Source: Nonlabens dokdonensis DSW-6 (GTDB lineage Bacteria; Bacteroidota; Bacteroidia; Flavobacteriales; Flavobacteriaceae). From it: a DNA stretch of 64,000 bases. The notes beneath the pieces were generated by a model. That model had not been told where the DNA came from. It searched no databases and was given only the letters and a program-made list of their open reading frames with translations. Made by a program: the position numbers and the translations under genes. Below are positions 33,696 to 41,551 of this stretch, in pieces; position 1 is the stretch's first letter; every line of letters begins with the position of its first letter. The stretch lies in contig NC_020156.1 of NCBI RefSeq assembly GCF_000332115.1, positions 1,860,001 through 1,924,000 on the forward strand, in the 5' to 3' direction.

Positions 33696-35903
33696 ATGAA
33701 ACATTTACGTCGCGTTTTTATTGCAGCTGCACTGGCAACAACCAGTCTCGCAATGGCGCAAAACACACAAGTTAAAGACTCAACAGAGGCAGAAAAGCTG
33801 GAGGAAGTTCTAGTTAAAGCCGTGCGAGTAGACGCAAAATCTCCTATCACACACACTAATTTATCCAAAAAAGAAATTGCAAAACGCAATCTAGGACAGG
33901 ATATTCCTATGCTATTGAATTTCTTGCCATCGGTTGTTACCACGAGTGATGCTGGTGCAGGAATAGGATATACAGGTCTTAGAATACGAGGTGTGAGTTC
34001 ACAATCTACAAATGTGACGATCAACGGTATTCCTTATAGTGATGCAGAATCATTAGGAACGTTTTGGGTGAATCTAGGAGATTTTGCTTCTTCTGTAGAG
34101 AATTTACAAGTACAACGTGGAGTAGGAACGAGTACTAATGGTAGTGGCGCTTTTGGTGCGAGTATCAATATTTTAACCGACGGTTTTTCTAGAGAAGCTA
34201 GTGGTGAGATTTCTAATTCCTTCGGTAGTTTTAACAGTAGAAAACATACGGTGAAGTTTTCTACAGGCCTAATGGGTGCAGATGCCGAGCGTAGTCGAGG
34301 TATTGAGATCGCTGGTCGATTATCTAATATAGAGTCTTATGGTTATGTAGACCGAGCCTCTACAAGTTTAAAATCCTATTTTTTACAAGGTTCTTATGTA
34401 ACTGATAACACGCTTATCAAGGCAGTTACTTTCGGAGGTAATAACGTGACCTATCAGTCATGGTTTGGTATCGACGCAGAAACACTTAGGGAAAATAGAA
34501 CCTTCAATCCTGCAGGACAGTTTACAGATGAAAATGGAAACACGCAATTTTATGACAATGAGGTAGATGATTACCGTCAAGATCACTATCAACTGCACTG
34601 GAATGAGCGTTATAATAACAACTGGTCTACAAACGTAGGTTTAAACTATACTTATGGTCGTGGTTTCTTTGAACAGTTTAGAGAGGATGATGATTTTGCC
34701 ACCTATGGTTTTGATGAGCTCACTGTAAATGGACAAACGGTAAACACAACAGATCTTGTGCGCCGAAGATGGTTGGATAATGACTACTATGTAATTAATG
34801 CAAATGCCAACTATAAGAATAATGAGATAGACCTCATCTTTGGAACTTCTATAAGTCATTATGATGGTGATCACTTTGGAGAAGTGATTTGGGCACGATT
34901 TGCTAGCCAGAGTAATATCAGAGATCGTTACTATGAAGGAAACGGTAAGAAAAATGATTTTTCTGTGTTTTCTAAAGCTACTTACAAATTGAATGATCGT
35001 TTCCAGTTATATGGCGATTTGCAATTAAGAAATGTGAATTATGAAACATCAGGTATCAACTCAAATCTTACAGAGTTTCTAGTAGATGAAAACTTTACTT
35101 TCTTCAACCCCAAAGCAGGTGTTACCTATAAATACAATGATAATAACGACTTGTATTTTTCTTATGCTCGAGCAAATAGAGAGCCTAATCGAGATGATTT
35201 TGAAAGTGATCCTAACGTGCAGCCAGAACAGCTTAATGATTTTGAATTAGGGTGGCGTCATAAAAATGGAAATTTCACTTTTAATGCAAATACGTATGTG
35301 ATGCTTTATAACGAGCAACTCGTTTTAAGTGGTGAGATCAACGATGTAGGTGCACCGATTAGAACGAACAGTGGTGAGAGTTACCGATTAGGAATTGAGC
35401 TAGAAGCGATTATTCCTGTGAGCAGCAAATTTACCATTCAGCCTAATCTTGCGGTAAGTTCTAATAGAAATGTAGAAACGATTAGGTCTTTTGACGGCGG
35501 TTTACAAAATCTAGGTAGTACAGATATAGCTTTTTCACCCAATGTAGTAGCAGCAAATGCATTTGTTTATCAGCCAGTGAAGAACTTACAAATATCCCTA
35601 TTGAGTAAATTTGTAGGAGAGCAATTTATGAGCAATACAGAAGCAGATGCGTCAAAATTAGATAGTTATTTCTTAAACGATTTGAATCTCATATATACGG
35701 TAAAGTCTAAATCTATATTTGACTCTGTAGTTTTCACTGGACTAGTAAATAATATATTTGATCAGAAGTTTGTTTCTAATGGTTACTACTTCACATTTGA
35801 CGATGATTTTTCAAATCCAGGAACGATATCTACAGTAGAAGGAGCTGGATTTTATCCGCAAGCGGGAATTAATTTCTTAGTTGGAGTTACTTTGAATTTC
35901 TAG
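33696..35903 (+). CDS. TonB-dependent receptor, probable thiamine or precursor uptake
   Basis: The 735-aa outer-membrane receptor has a signal peptide (MKHLRRVFIAAALATTSLAMAQ). The plug domain is about residues 45-160 (LSKKEIAKRNLGQDIPMLLNFLPSVVTTSDAGAGIGYTGLRIRG) and a 22-stranded barrel ends in VGVTLNF. The TPP riboswitch in its leader indicates that expression falls when thiamine pyrophosphate is plentiful, so thiamine or a precursor is the likely cargo; this is inference from regulation. No inner-membrane transporter lies nearby. Confidence 0.9.
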   Translation: MKHLRRVFIAAALATTSLAMAQNTQVKDSTEAEKLEEVLVKAVRVDAKSPITHTNLSKKEIAKRNLGQDIPMLLNFLPSVVTTSDAGAGIGYTGLRIRGVSSQSTNVTINGIPYSDAESLGTFWVNLGDFASSVENLQVQRGVGTSTNGSGAFGASINILTDGFSREASGEISNSFGSFNSRKHTVKFSTGLMGADAERSRGIEIAGRLSNIESYGYVDRASTSLKSYFLQGSYVTDNTLIKAVTFGGNNVTYQSWFGIDAETLRENRTFNPAGQFTDENGNTQFYDNEVDDYRQDHYQLHWNERYNNNWSTNVGLNYTYGRGFFEQFREDDDFATYGFDELTVNGQTVNTTDLVRRRWLDNDYYVINANANYKNNEIDLIFGTSISHYDGDHFGEVIWARFASQSNIRDRYYEGNGKKNDFSVFSKATYKLNDRFQLYGDLQLRNVNYETSGINSNLTEFLVDENFTFFNPKAGVTYKYNDNNDLYFSYARANREPNRDDFESDPNVQPEQLNDFELGWRHKNGNFTFNANTYVMLYNEQLVLSGEINDVGAPIRTNSGESYRLGIELEAIIPVSSKFTIQPNLAVSSNRNVETIRSFDGGLQNLGSTDIAFSPNVVAANAFVYQPVKNLQISLLSKFVGEQFMSNTEADASKLDSYFLNDLNLIYTVKSKSIFDSVVFTGLVNNIFDQKFVSNGYYFTFDDDFSNPGTISTVEGAGFYPQAGINFLVGVTLNF

Positions 35904-36025
35904 TTCTCAGTTTCAGTAAGCAGTAGGCAGGTGGATTTTGATATTGCTGCGCAAATCAAAATATTAGTAGGCAGTAGTTGTGGTTTTTAGCTTTGCTAAA
36001 AACTGCAACTGCAAACTGCGACTTT

Positions 36026-36460
36026 TTAATTAGAAACCCTAATGATGGCACCTATACGCTCTGCTCGATAAGCTTTTAAGCCATATTGACCATTACCTTG
36101 AATAGGCTGGCCAGTAATGATGTTATACTTATTATTATCGTCGGTGCAAGGGCAAGTTGCTTCTATGCCGCTTATAGTCATTCTAGAACACGAATTAGGA
36201 GAATGATTTGGGTCGCTCAGCTCGTAAGCCACGTATTGCGAGTTGTCTAGATTATAGATCACAAAGCCTCTTAAACCTTGGTTAGGAACTACCAGAGAAT
36301 TGCCGGGAAAATTCAGATTGCCGAATTGTGGTAGGTTGGTATTCAAATCTACTTGAAAACCTATGTCTACCAGAAATGGGTTGTTATTACGGCCATCGTC
36401 GCTCGAGCAAGCAAAAATGACAAACATTAAAGATAGTAGATAAGCCTTGCGCATTTTCAT
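36026..36460 (-). CDS. Rieske-like lipoprotein lacking His ligands
   Basis: The start at 36460 is preferred (two upstream Met codons differ only slightly). It has a lipoprotein signal (RKAYLLSLMFVIFACSSDD). The C-terminal half has the shape of a Rieske [2Fe-2S] domain: a Cys-x-x motif (NSCSRMTISG), then ATCPCTDDNNKYNIITGQPIQGNG and YGLKAYRAERIGAIIRV. The His residues that normally complete CxH and CxxH are absent (CS and CPCT), so a cluster is unlikely to bind in the usual way. It probably keeps the fold in the envelope for another purpose. Confidence 0.6.
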   Translation of the reverse strand: MKMRKAYLLSLMFVIFACSSDDGRNNNPFLVDIGFQVDLNTNLPQFGNLNFPGNSLVVPNQGLRGFVIYNLDNSQYVAYELSDPNHSPNSCSRMTISGIEATCPCTDDNNKYNIITGQPIQGNGQYGLKAYRAERIGAIIRVSN

Positions 36461-36612
36461 AAAAATCAATTGATTGTAAAAGTATAACGAACTGATCGAT
36501 ATTTATTATATTTGTTAGATAATCCCGCAGCAATGATGGGATTTTGTTTTTTGTAATTACAGGCCATGAAGTAAGCAATGAGGCTTGTGTTTATAAAGGG
36601 TTATAATAGTTT

Positions 36613-36628
36613 CGCTTTCGCGAAAGCG
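36613..36628. repeat. GCTTTCGCGAAAGC palindrome, copy 8 (upstream of greA)
   Basis: CGCTTTCGCGAAAGCG lies 28 bp before the preferred greA start. Upstream in-frame codons there would read FAFAKA but are probably not translated. Confidence 0.9.
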
Positions 36629-36655
36629 AGAACAAAACAATCAAAAAAAGAAATT

Positions 36656-37132
36656 ATGAGTAACGTATCATATTATACAGAAGAAGGATTAAAGAAATTA
36701 AAAGACGAGCTAAAACAGTTGAAAGACGTAGAGCGACCGGCTGCCTCACAAGCAATTGCCGAGGCTCGAGATAAAGGCGACCTAAGTGAAAATGCAGAAT
36801 ATGACGCTGCAAAAGAAGCTCAAGGAATGCTAGAAATGCGTATTTCTAAGTTAGAAGCCATTGTTTCTAGCGCGCGTATTGTTGATGAAAATACACTTGA
36901 TTTATCAAAGGTATTAATTCATAGTACGGTAAAGATCAAAAACCTGAACAACAAAATGACGATGAATTACAAGCTCGTCGCTCAAAGTGAAGCAGATCTT
37001 TCTAAAGGTCATATTTCTGTAGAATCACCTATAGGAAAAGCATTACTAGGTAAAGAAGTAGGTGAAGTGGCAGAAGCTGTCGTACCAGTAGGAACCATAA
37101 AACTTGAGGTGCTAGAAATTACAAGAGGATAA
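36656..37132 (+). CDS. greA: Transcription elongation factor GreA
   Basis: The start at 36656 is chosen because the protein MSNVSYYTEEGLKKLKDELKQL matches the family's usual N-terminus. The open frame continues 26 codons upstream across the palindrome copy, which would add an atypical extension. The 158-aa product has the N-terminal coiled coil with the acidic tip (DKGDLSENAEYDAAKEAQG) and the C-terminal FKBP-like domain (SPIGKALLGKEVGEVAE). GreA enters the RNA polymerase secondary channel and stimulates transcript cleavage in backtracked complexes. A HIT gene follows after 2 bp, so the two are likely one transcript. Confidence 0.94.
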   Translation: MSNVSYYTEEGLKKLKDELKQLKDVERPAASQAIAEARDKGDLSENAEYDAAKEAQGMLEMRISKLEAIVSSARIVDENTLDLSKVLIHSTVKIKNLNNKMTMNYKLVAQSEADLSKGHISVESPIGKALLGKEVGEVAEAVVPVGTIKLEVLEITRG

Positions 37133-37134
37133 TC

Positions 37135-37527
37135 ATGAGCATATTCACAAAAATTATAACCGGTGAGATTCCATCTTACAAAGTTGCAGAAACTGATGAT
37201 TTTATTGCCTTTCTAGATATCAATCCTAATGCTCCTGGACATACGCTTTGTGTTCCTAAGAAGGAAGTGAATAAGATTTTTGATTTGGATAGTGAGACAT
37301 ATTTTAACTTGATGACTTTCTCACGTAAGGTAGCACTTGCTTTAAGAGAAGAGGTTTCTTGTTTGCGCATAGGAATGTCTGTTATAGGACTTGAAGTGCC
37401 TCACGTTCACGTTCATTTGATTCCGTTGAGAGATATGGAAGATATGCGCTTTATCAACAAAGTGAGTTTGAGCGATGAAGAAATGCAAGATATTGCTCAC
37501 CGTGTGAAAGCACGATTTGATTCTTGA
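37135..37527 (+). CDS. HIT family protein (histidine triad hydrolase)
   Basis: The 130-aa protein has the HIT motif HVHVHLIP preceded by GLEVPHVH and an N-terminal FTKIITGEIPSYKVAETDDFIAFLD. The histidine triad supplies the nucleophile for hydrolysis of nucleoside phosphoramidates or dinucleotide polyphosphates; the in vivo substrate is unknown. It starts 2 bp after greA, which suggests cotranscription. The transcript ends at the 42-bp palindrome at 37529-37570. Confidence 0.9.
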   Translation: MSIFTKIITGEIPSYKVAETDDFIAFLDINPNAPGHTLCVPKKEVNKIFDLDSETYFNLMTFSRKVALALREEVSCLRIGMSVIGLEVPHVHVHLIPLRDMEDMRFINKVSLSDEEMQDIAHRVKARFDS

Positions 37528-37528
37528 T

Positions 37529-37570
37529 ATCATTCATAGGTGCGGACTTAAGTCCGCACCTATGAATGAT
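37529..37570. repeat. 42-bp perfect palindrome between convergent genes
   Basis: Perfect 21-bp arms with no spacer; the core is GTGCGGACTTAAGTCCGCAC. It lies between the HIT stop (37527) and the tadA stop (37589) with TTTT just after, so a bidirectional terminator is likely. Its perfection, absence of loop and local GC richness also resemble a small palindromic repeat unit. Confidence 0.75.
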
Positions 37571-37588
37571 TTTAAAGTCTTAAAAAAT

Positions 37589-38038
37589 TTAATTCAATCC
37601 TCTTTTTCTTACAAAAAACTCTTTCATTAAACGTGCACAAGGTTCTTCTAGAATTCCTTGAATCACTTTTGTTTTGGGATGTAGCTGAGTTCCCATAGTT
37701 TGATAGCCGCGTTGAGCGTCACTTGCTGCAAAAACTATAGTTCCTATTTGAGACCAGTATAAAGCGCCTGCGCACATTTGGCAAGGTTCTAAAGTCACGT
37801 AAAGTGTACAATCTTTTAAATATTTTCCACCTATAAAACTTGACGCCGCTGTAATAGCTTGCATCTCTGCATGTGCGGTTACATCGGTTAAAGTTTCTGT
37901 GAGATTATGCCCCTTTGCAATAATTCTATTTTGGGCGACAATAATTGCACCTACAGGAATCTCATCACGATCAAAAGCTGCCTGCGCCTCTTGCAGTGCT
38001 TTTCTCATGAAATACTCGTGGTCAAATGGTTCTATCAT
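37589..38038 (-). CDS. tadA: tRNA-specific adenosine deaminase TadA
   Basis: The 149-aa cytidine-deaminase-fold enzyme has the zinc-binding HAEMQAI motif and the PCQMCAGAL motif, with the proton-shuttling Glu in HAE. It converts A34 to inosine in tRNA-Arg(ACG), which lets it read CGN codons. The N-terminus MIEPFDHEYFMRKALQEAQ is a normal TadA start. The gene is single and convergent with the HIT gene. Confidence 0.9.
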   Translation of the reverse strand: MIEPFDHEYFMRKALQEAQAAFDRDEIPVGAIIVAQNRIIAKGHNLTETLTDVTAHAEMQAITAASSFIGGKYLKDCTLYVTLEPCQMCAGALYWSQIGTIVFAASDAQRGYQTMGTQLHPKTKVIQGILEEPCARLMKEFFVRKRGLN

Positions 38039-38359
38039 TTGGTAAAAATAAAGCTAAAAATAAAAGGAAGAATAGCAGATTAAGCTATTATCAAAAGAAG
38101 ATACGTTTAGAATGAAATCATGTTCAACTAACTATCTGTAAAAAAGCCTGTAAGATTTGACATGCCAACTATTTGTGTTGTCATCGTCTAAATCAGGTCT
38201 CATTATATGATTTTAGATCATTATCTAATTTTAGCAATTGTAACCAAACATGCCAAGAATAATACTTTTCTTATTGGTTCCTATGATATTCAAAAAGTAG
38301 TACTAAAAATAATAGGCAAGACTTTTGATGAGGTTAGTTTTTAATTTAAAACACTAACC
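38039..38359. other. Intergenic region with a possible 45-codon frame
   Basis: The 321-bp gap holds AT-rich DNA. A frame from ATG at 38207 to TAA at 38344 encodes 45 residues (MILDHYLILAIVTKHAKNN ...), with a Phe-ending tail and no recognised domain. It might be a small protein or a gene remnant. No terminator or other signal is clear in the rest. Confidence 0.3.
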
Positions 38360-39703
38360 ATGAAAGAATACTATTCCTTCAAAATTCCAGAGCCTTGTAA
38401 TGAGGACTGGAATCAAATGACGCCTTCTGCAAAAGGCCGATTTTGTTCTTCTTGCGAGAAGACTGTCATTGATTTCACAAAAATGAGCTCCTTTGAGATC
38501 AGCAATTATCTTAAAGAAAATATGCACAACGGTGTTTGTGGGCGAATTTATAAATCTCAACTCGATCGTGTTGTGGTGCAAATACCTGCAAAAATGCTTT
38601 TGGAGCCGCGTCTAGCACATCGGTTCTTTGCATTGGCGTTATTAATTGTTATGGGTACAACTTTATTTAGTTGTGTGAATGATAGTGGCAATAAACAAAA
38701 AATTGACGCAGTTGAGGTGATTGAACTAGAAGATGCCGACTCTTTAATGTTAGGAGTGGTTCCACCACCTAAAGCAATTATAGATTCTACGGAAGTCGAA
38801 TGCGGTCAAAATTTACAACCTGATTCTAGTGATGAGGTGATTCCTATAACTGGAGGTTTTGACGCTGCGCCGCCACCTGCAATTGAAACCGAAACCACGG
38901 GAGATATTACTATAGAAGGTGCGTTTTCAATAGATCATCATGTTTTTGATGAAAGCCCATATACAATTGCTCAACCACCAGAATTTCCAAATACTCCTAG
39001 TGGTATGAATAATGCAGAACGAAGAAAGTACTTCAGTGACCTCATACAGCAACATATTAAAACTCATTTTAATGAAAAGGTATTGGATACAACGATCTTA
39101 GGTAGGCATAGAATTTTAACTCAATTTAAAATTGATGTAACAGGAAAGGTAACTGATGTAAAAGTAAAATCTAAGTACGAAGTTCTAGAAAAGGAAGCTC
39201 GAAGAGTTCTGAAATTACTTCCTTTATTTAAGCCTAGTAAAAATAATAAAGGTGAAAATGTGGCTGTTACATATGCATTACCTATTATTTTAGAGAATAA
39301 AGTCTCTGATTTAGATCATGTTATCAAATCGTTTCCAAAAGTGATTAAAGATATTCCGTTTCTTATTGTTGATAAAACACCACGGTTTGTTGATTCTCCA
39401 AAAGATATTTCTGAAATAGAAAATTAAAAACTCTTTGTAAATAGAGTAGACAAACATGTGAATGATAATTTCAATAAAGAGATTGTTGATTTTAATTTAG
39501 TATCCACATACAAAGTAGAGGCTCAGTTTATAATTGATGCAAACGGTTTGATAACAGAGATTATGGCTATAGCTGAACATCCAGAGCTTGAAGCGGAACT
39601 TCAACGCGTAATTGAAATGTTGCCACATTTTATTCCTGGTGAACAAAATAGTGAGAAAGTTAGGGTTTTATATGCTTTAAGATTTAGGTTTGAAAAGAAC
39701 TGA
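38360..39703 (+). pseudogene. TonB_C-like protein gene split by an in-frame stop
   Basis: The frame from ATG 38360 encodes 355 residues up to a TAA at 39425-39427, and the same frame then continues for 92 codons to 39703. The N-terminus has a Cys-rich Bacteroidota module (CNEDWNQMTPSAKGRFCSSCEKTVIDF), followed by a transmembrane segment near residue 90. A first TonB_C-like domain follows (ILTQFKIDVTGKVTDVKVKS ... LLPLFKPSKNNKGENVAVTYALPI). After the TAA the frame encodes a second, cleaner TonB_C-like domain (VEAQFIIDANGLITEIMAIAEH ... MLPHFIPGEQN). I infer a two-domain protein of about 447 aa broken by one nonsense change. A GTG at 39458 could restart the second half. Confidence 0.7.
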
Positions 39704-39757
39704 TTACCTGATCAACAAATTACCAAATCCTTAAATCTTCTAATTACTTTTTCGGCT

Positions 39758-39765
39758 TACCTTTG
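39758..39765 (+). promoter_or_regulatory. -7 box TACCTTTG directly before dxs start
   Basis: TACCTTTG ends 4 bp before the dxs ATG at 39770. If it is used, the transcript would be leaderless or nearly so. No -33 element is visible, which makes this tentative. Confidence 0.35.
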
Positions 39766-39769
39766 ACTT

Positions 39770-41551
39770 ATGTCTGAGACTTTGCTAGAAACGATAGATA
39801 ATCCTGATGATTTAAAACGCTTTCGCGAAAGCGAGCTAGAACAAATTGCTCAAGAATTAAGAGCTTTTATTATAGAAATAGTAGCTGCAAAAGAAGGTCA
39901 CCTAGGTGCTAGTCTTGGTGTGGTAGAGTTGACTATTGCATTGCATTATGTTTTTAATACACCAGATGATCAATTGGTTTGGGATGTTGGGCATCAAGCT
40001 TATGGTCACAAGATACTTACCGGTCGACGTGATGTTTTTCATACCAATCGTGATTTAGGCGGGATTTCTGGTTTTCCTAAACGATCAGAAAGTGAGTACG
40101 ATACCTTTGGAACTGGTCATAGTTCTACTTCTATAAGTGCTGCTCTAGGAATGGCGATGGCAAGTGCTTTAAAAAGCGAAGACAGAAAACATATTGCGGT
40201 AGTAGGCGATGCGAGTATTGCCAGCGGTATGGCGTTTGAAGCATTGAATCACGCTGGTGTAAGCGGTGCAGATTTATTAGTAATTCTCAACGATAATGCG
40301 ATAGGAATAGACCCAAGTGTAGGCGCTTTAAAATATTACCTGACTAAAACCAAATCTGGTAAGGAAACTGGCAACGACAATATTTTTGAATCGCTCAACT
40401 TTGATTATTCTGGACCGATTGATGGTCATGATTTACCTCTTTTATTGAGCGAACTTAAAAGACAAAAAAGCTTAAAAGGACCAAGACTGTTACACGTGAG
40501 AACGGTGAAAGGGAAAGGACTGAAGCAGGCAGAAATAGATCAAGTGCGTTATCACGCACCAGGAAAATTTGATAAAATTACCGGAGAGATACAAGCGAGT
40601 GATAGTAGCAAGTTGCCACCTAAATTTCAGGATGTTTTTGGGCATACGATTGTAGAACTGGCTCAAGAAAATGAAAAAATAGTAGGGATTACACCTGCGA
40701 TGCCTACAGGAAGTTCTATGAAAATGATGATGGAGGCGCTACCAGATCGTGCTTTTGACGTAGGAATTGCAGAGCAGCATGCAGTAACACTCGCTGCAGG
40801 AATGGCCACTCAAGGATTAGTGCCTTTTTGTAATGTGTATTCTACTTTTTTGCAACGTGCTTATGATCAAATTATTCATGACGTAGCACTGCAAAAGTTA
40901 CCTGTGATTTTTTGTTTAGATCGTGCAGGTTTGGTCGGGAAAGACGGTGCGACGCATCACGGTATTTTTGACCTAGCTTATTTAAATTGTATTCCCGATA
41001 TGATTATCGCAGCGCCTATGGATGCTGTGGAAATGAGAAATATGATGTTTACTGCTTCTCAAGGATTGGAATTACCCATTGCGATTAGATATCCGCGAGG
41101 TCGTGGCAAAATTGTGAATTGGAAACAACCTTTTAAAAAGCTAGAAATAGGTTCTTCAAGGTTGCTTAGGAAAGGTGAAAAGATTGCTGTTATAAGTATA
41201 GGACCAGTTGGGACGATGATTGAAGAATTGCTGGATCAAGAGAACCTTGCCTGTACTCATTTAGATATGCGCTTTTTAAAGCCTATTGATCAAAAAGCTA
41301 TAGAGAGTATTTTTGAAAACCACGAACACGTCATTACCATTGAGGACGGAACTACAATCGGAGGTTTGGGAAGTGTTATTTGCGATCTAGCGGCTGGTTT
41401 TAATAAGGCTTTCGCGAAAGCGGAAACAGTAAAAATTCATAAACTAGGCATTCCAGATCAATTTATAGAACATGGCCCTACTGCCGATTTGTATAAAATC
41501 GCTGGAATAGATCGAGAGAGTGTTTTGAAATTAATTGACAGGTTGCTGTAA
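39770..41551 (+). CDS. dxs: 1-deoxy-D-xylulose-5-phosphate synthase
   Basis: The 593-aa TPP enzyme makes DXP from pyruvate and glyceraldehyde 3-phosphate, the first step of the MEP isoprenoid pathway. It has the DXS N-terminus LLETIDNPDDLK, the HLGASLGVVELTIALHYVF domain, the TPP-binding motif VVGDASIASGMAFEALNHAG ... NDNAIGI and the catalytic Glu in GIAEQHAVTLAAGMA. It carries two palindrome copies: one at 39818-39833 is read as RFRES near residue 20, the other at 41408-41421 as AFAKA near residue 550. Both fall between conserved segments. The polyprenyl synthase at 59870 uses this pathway's products. Confidence 0.95.
   Translation: MSETLLETIDNPDDLKRFRESELEQIAQELRAFIIEIVAAKEGHLGASLGVVELTIALHYVFNTPDDQLVWDVGHQAYGHKILTGRRDVFHTNRDLGGISGFPKRSESEYDTFGTGHSSTSISAALGMAMASALKSEDRKHIAVVGDASIASGMAFEALNHAGVSGADLLVILNDNAIGIDPSVGALKYYLTKTKSGKETGNDNIFESLNFDYSGPIDGHDLPLLLSELKRQKSLKGPRLLHVRTVKGKGLKQAEIDQVRYHAPGKFDKITGEIQASDSSKLPPKFQDVFGHTIVELAQENEKIVGITPAMPTGSSMKMMMEALPDRAFDVGIAEQHAVTLAAGMATQGLVPFCNVYSTFLQRAYDQIIHDVALQKLPVIFCLDRAGLVGKDGATHHGIFDLAYLNCIPDMIIAAPMDAVEMRNMMFTASQGLELPIAIRYPRGRGKIVNWKQPFKKLEIGSSRLLRKGEKIAVISIGPVGTMIEELLDQENLACTHLDMRFLKPIDQKAIESIFENHEHVITIEDGTTIGGLGSVICDLAAGFNKAFAKAETVKIHKLGIPDQFIEHGPTADLYKIAGIDRESVLKLIDRLL
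39818..39833. repeat. GCTTTCGCGAAAGC palindrome, copy 9 (dxs, 5' part)
   Basis: CGCTTTCGCGAAAGCG. Read as RFRESE in LKRFRESELEQ. Confidence 0.9.
41408..41421. repeat. GCTTTCGCGAAAGC palindrome, copy 10 (dxs, 3' part)
   Basis: The core is perfect and flanked by G and G rather than C and G. Read as AFAKA in FNKAFAKAETVK. Confidence 0.9.

Noticed and set aside
36578..36655. 26-residue N-terminal extension of GreA reading through the palindrome (FAFAKA)
   Set aside because: Known GreA proteins start at MSNVSYYTEEG, and the extension looks like translated repeat DNA.
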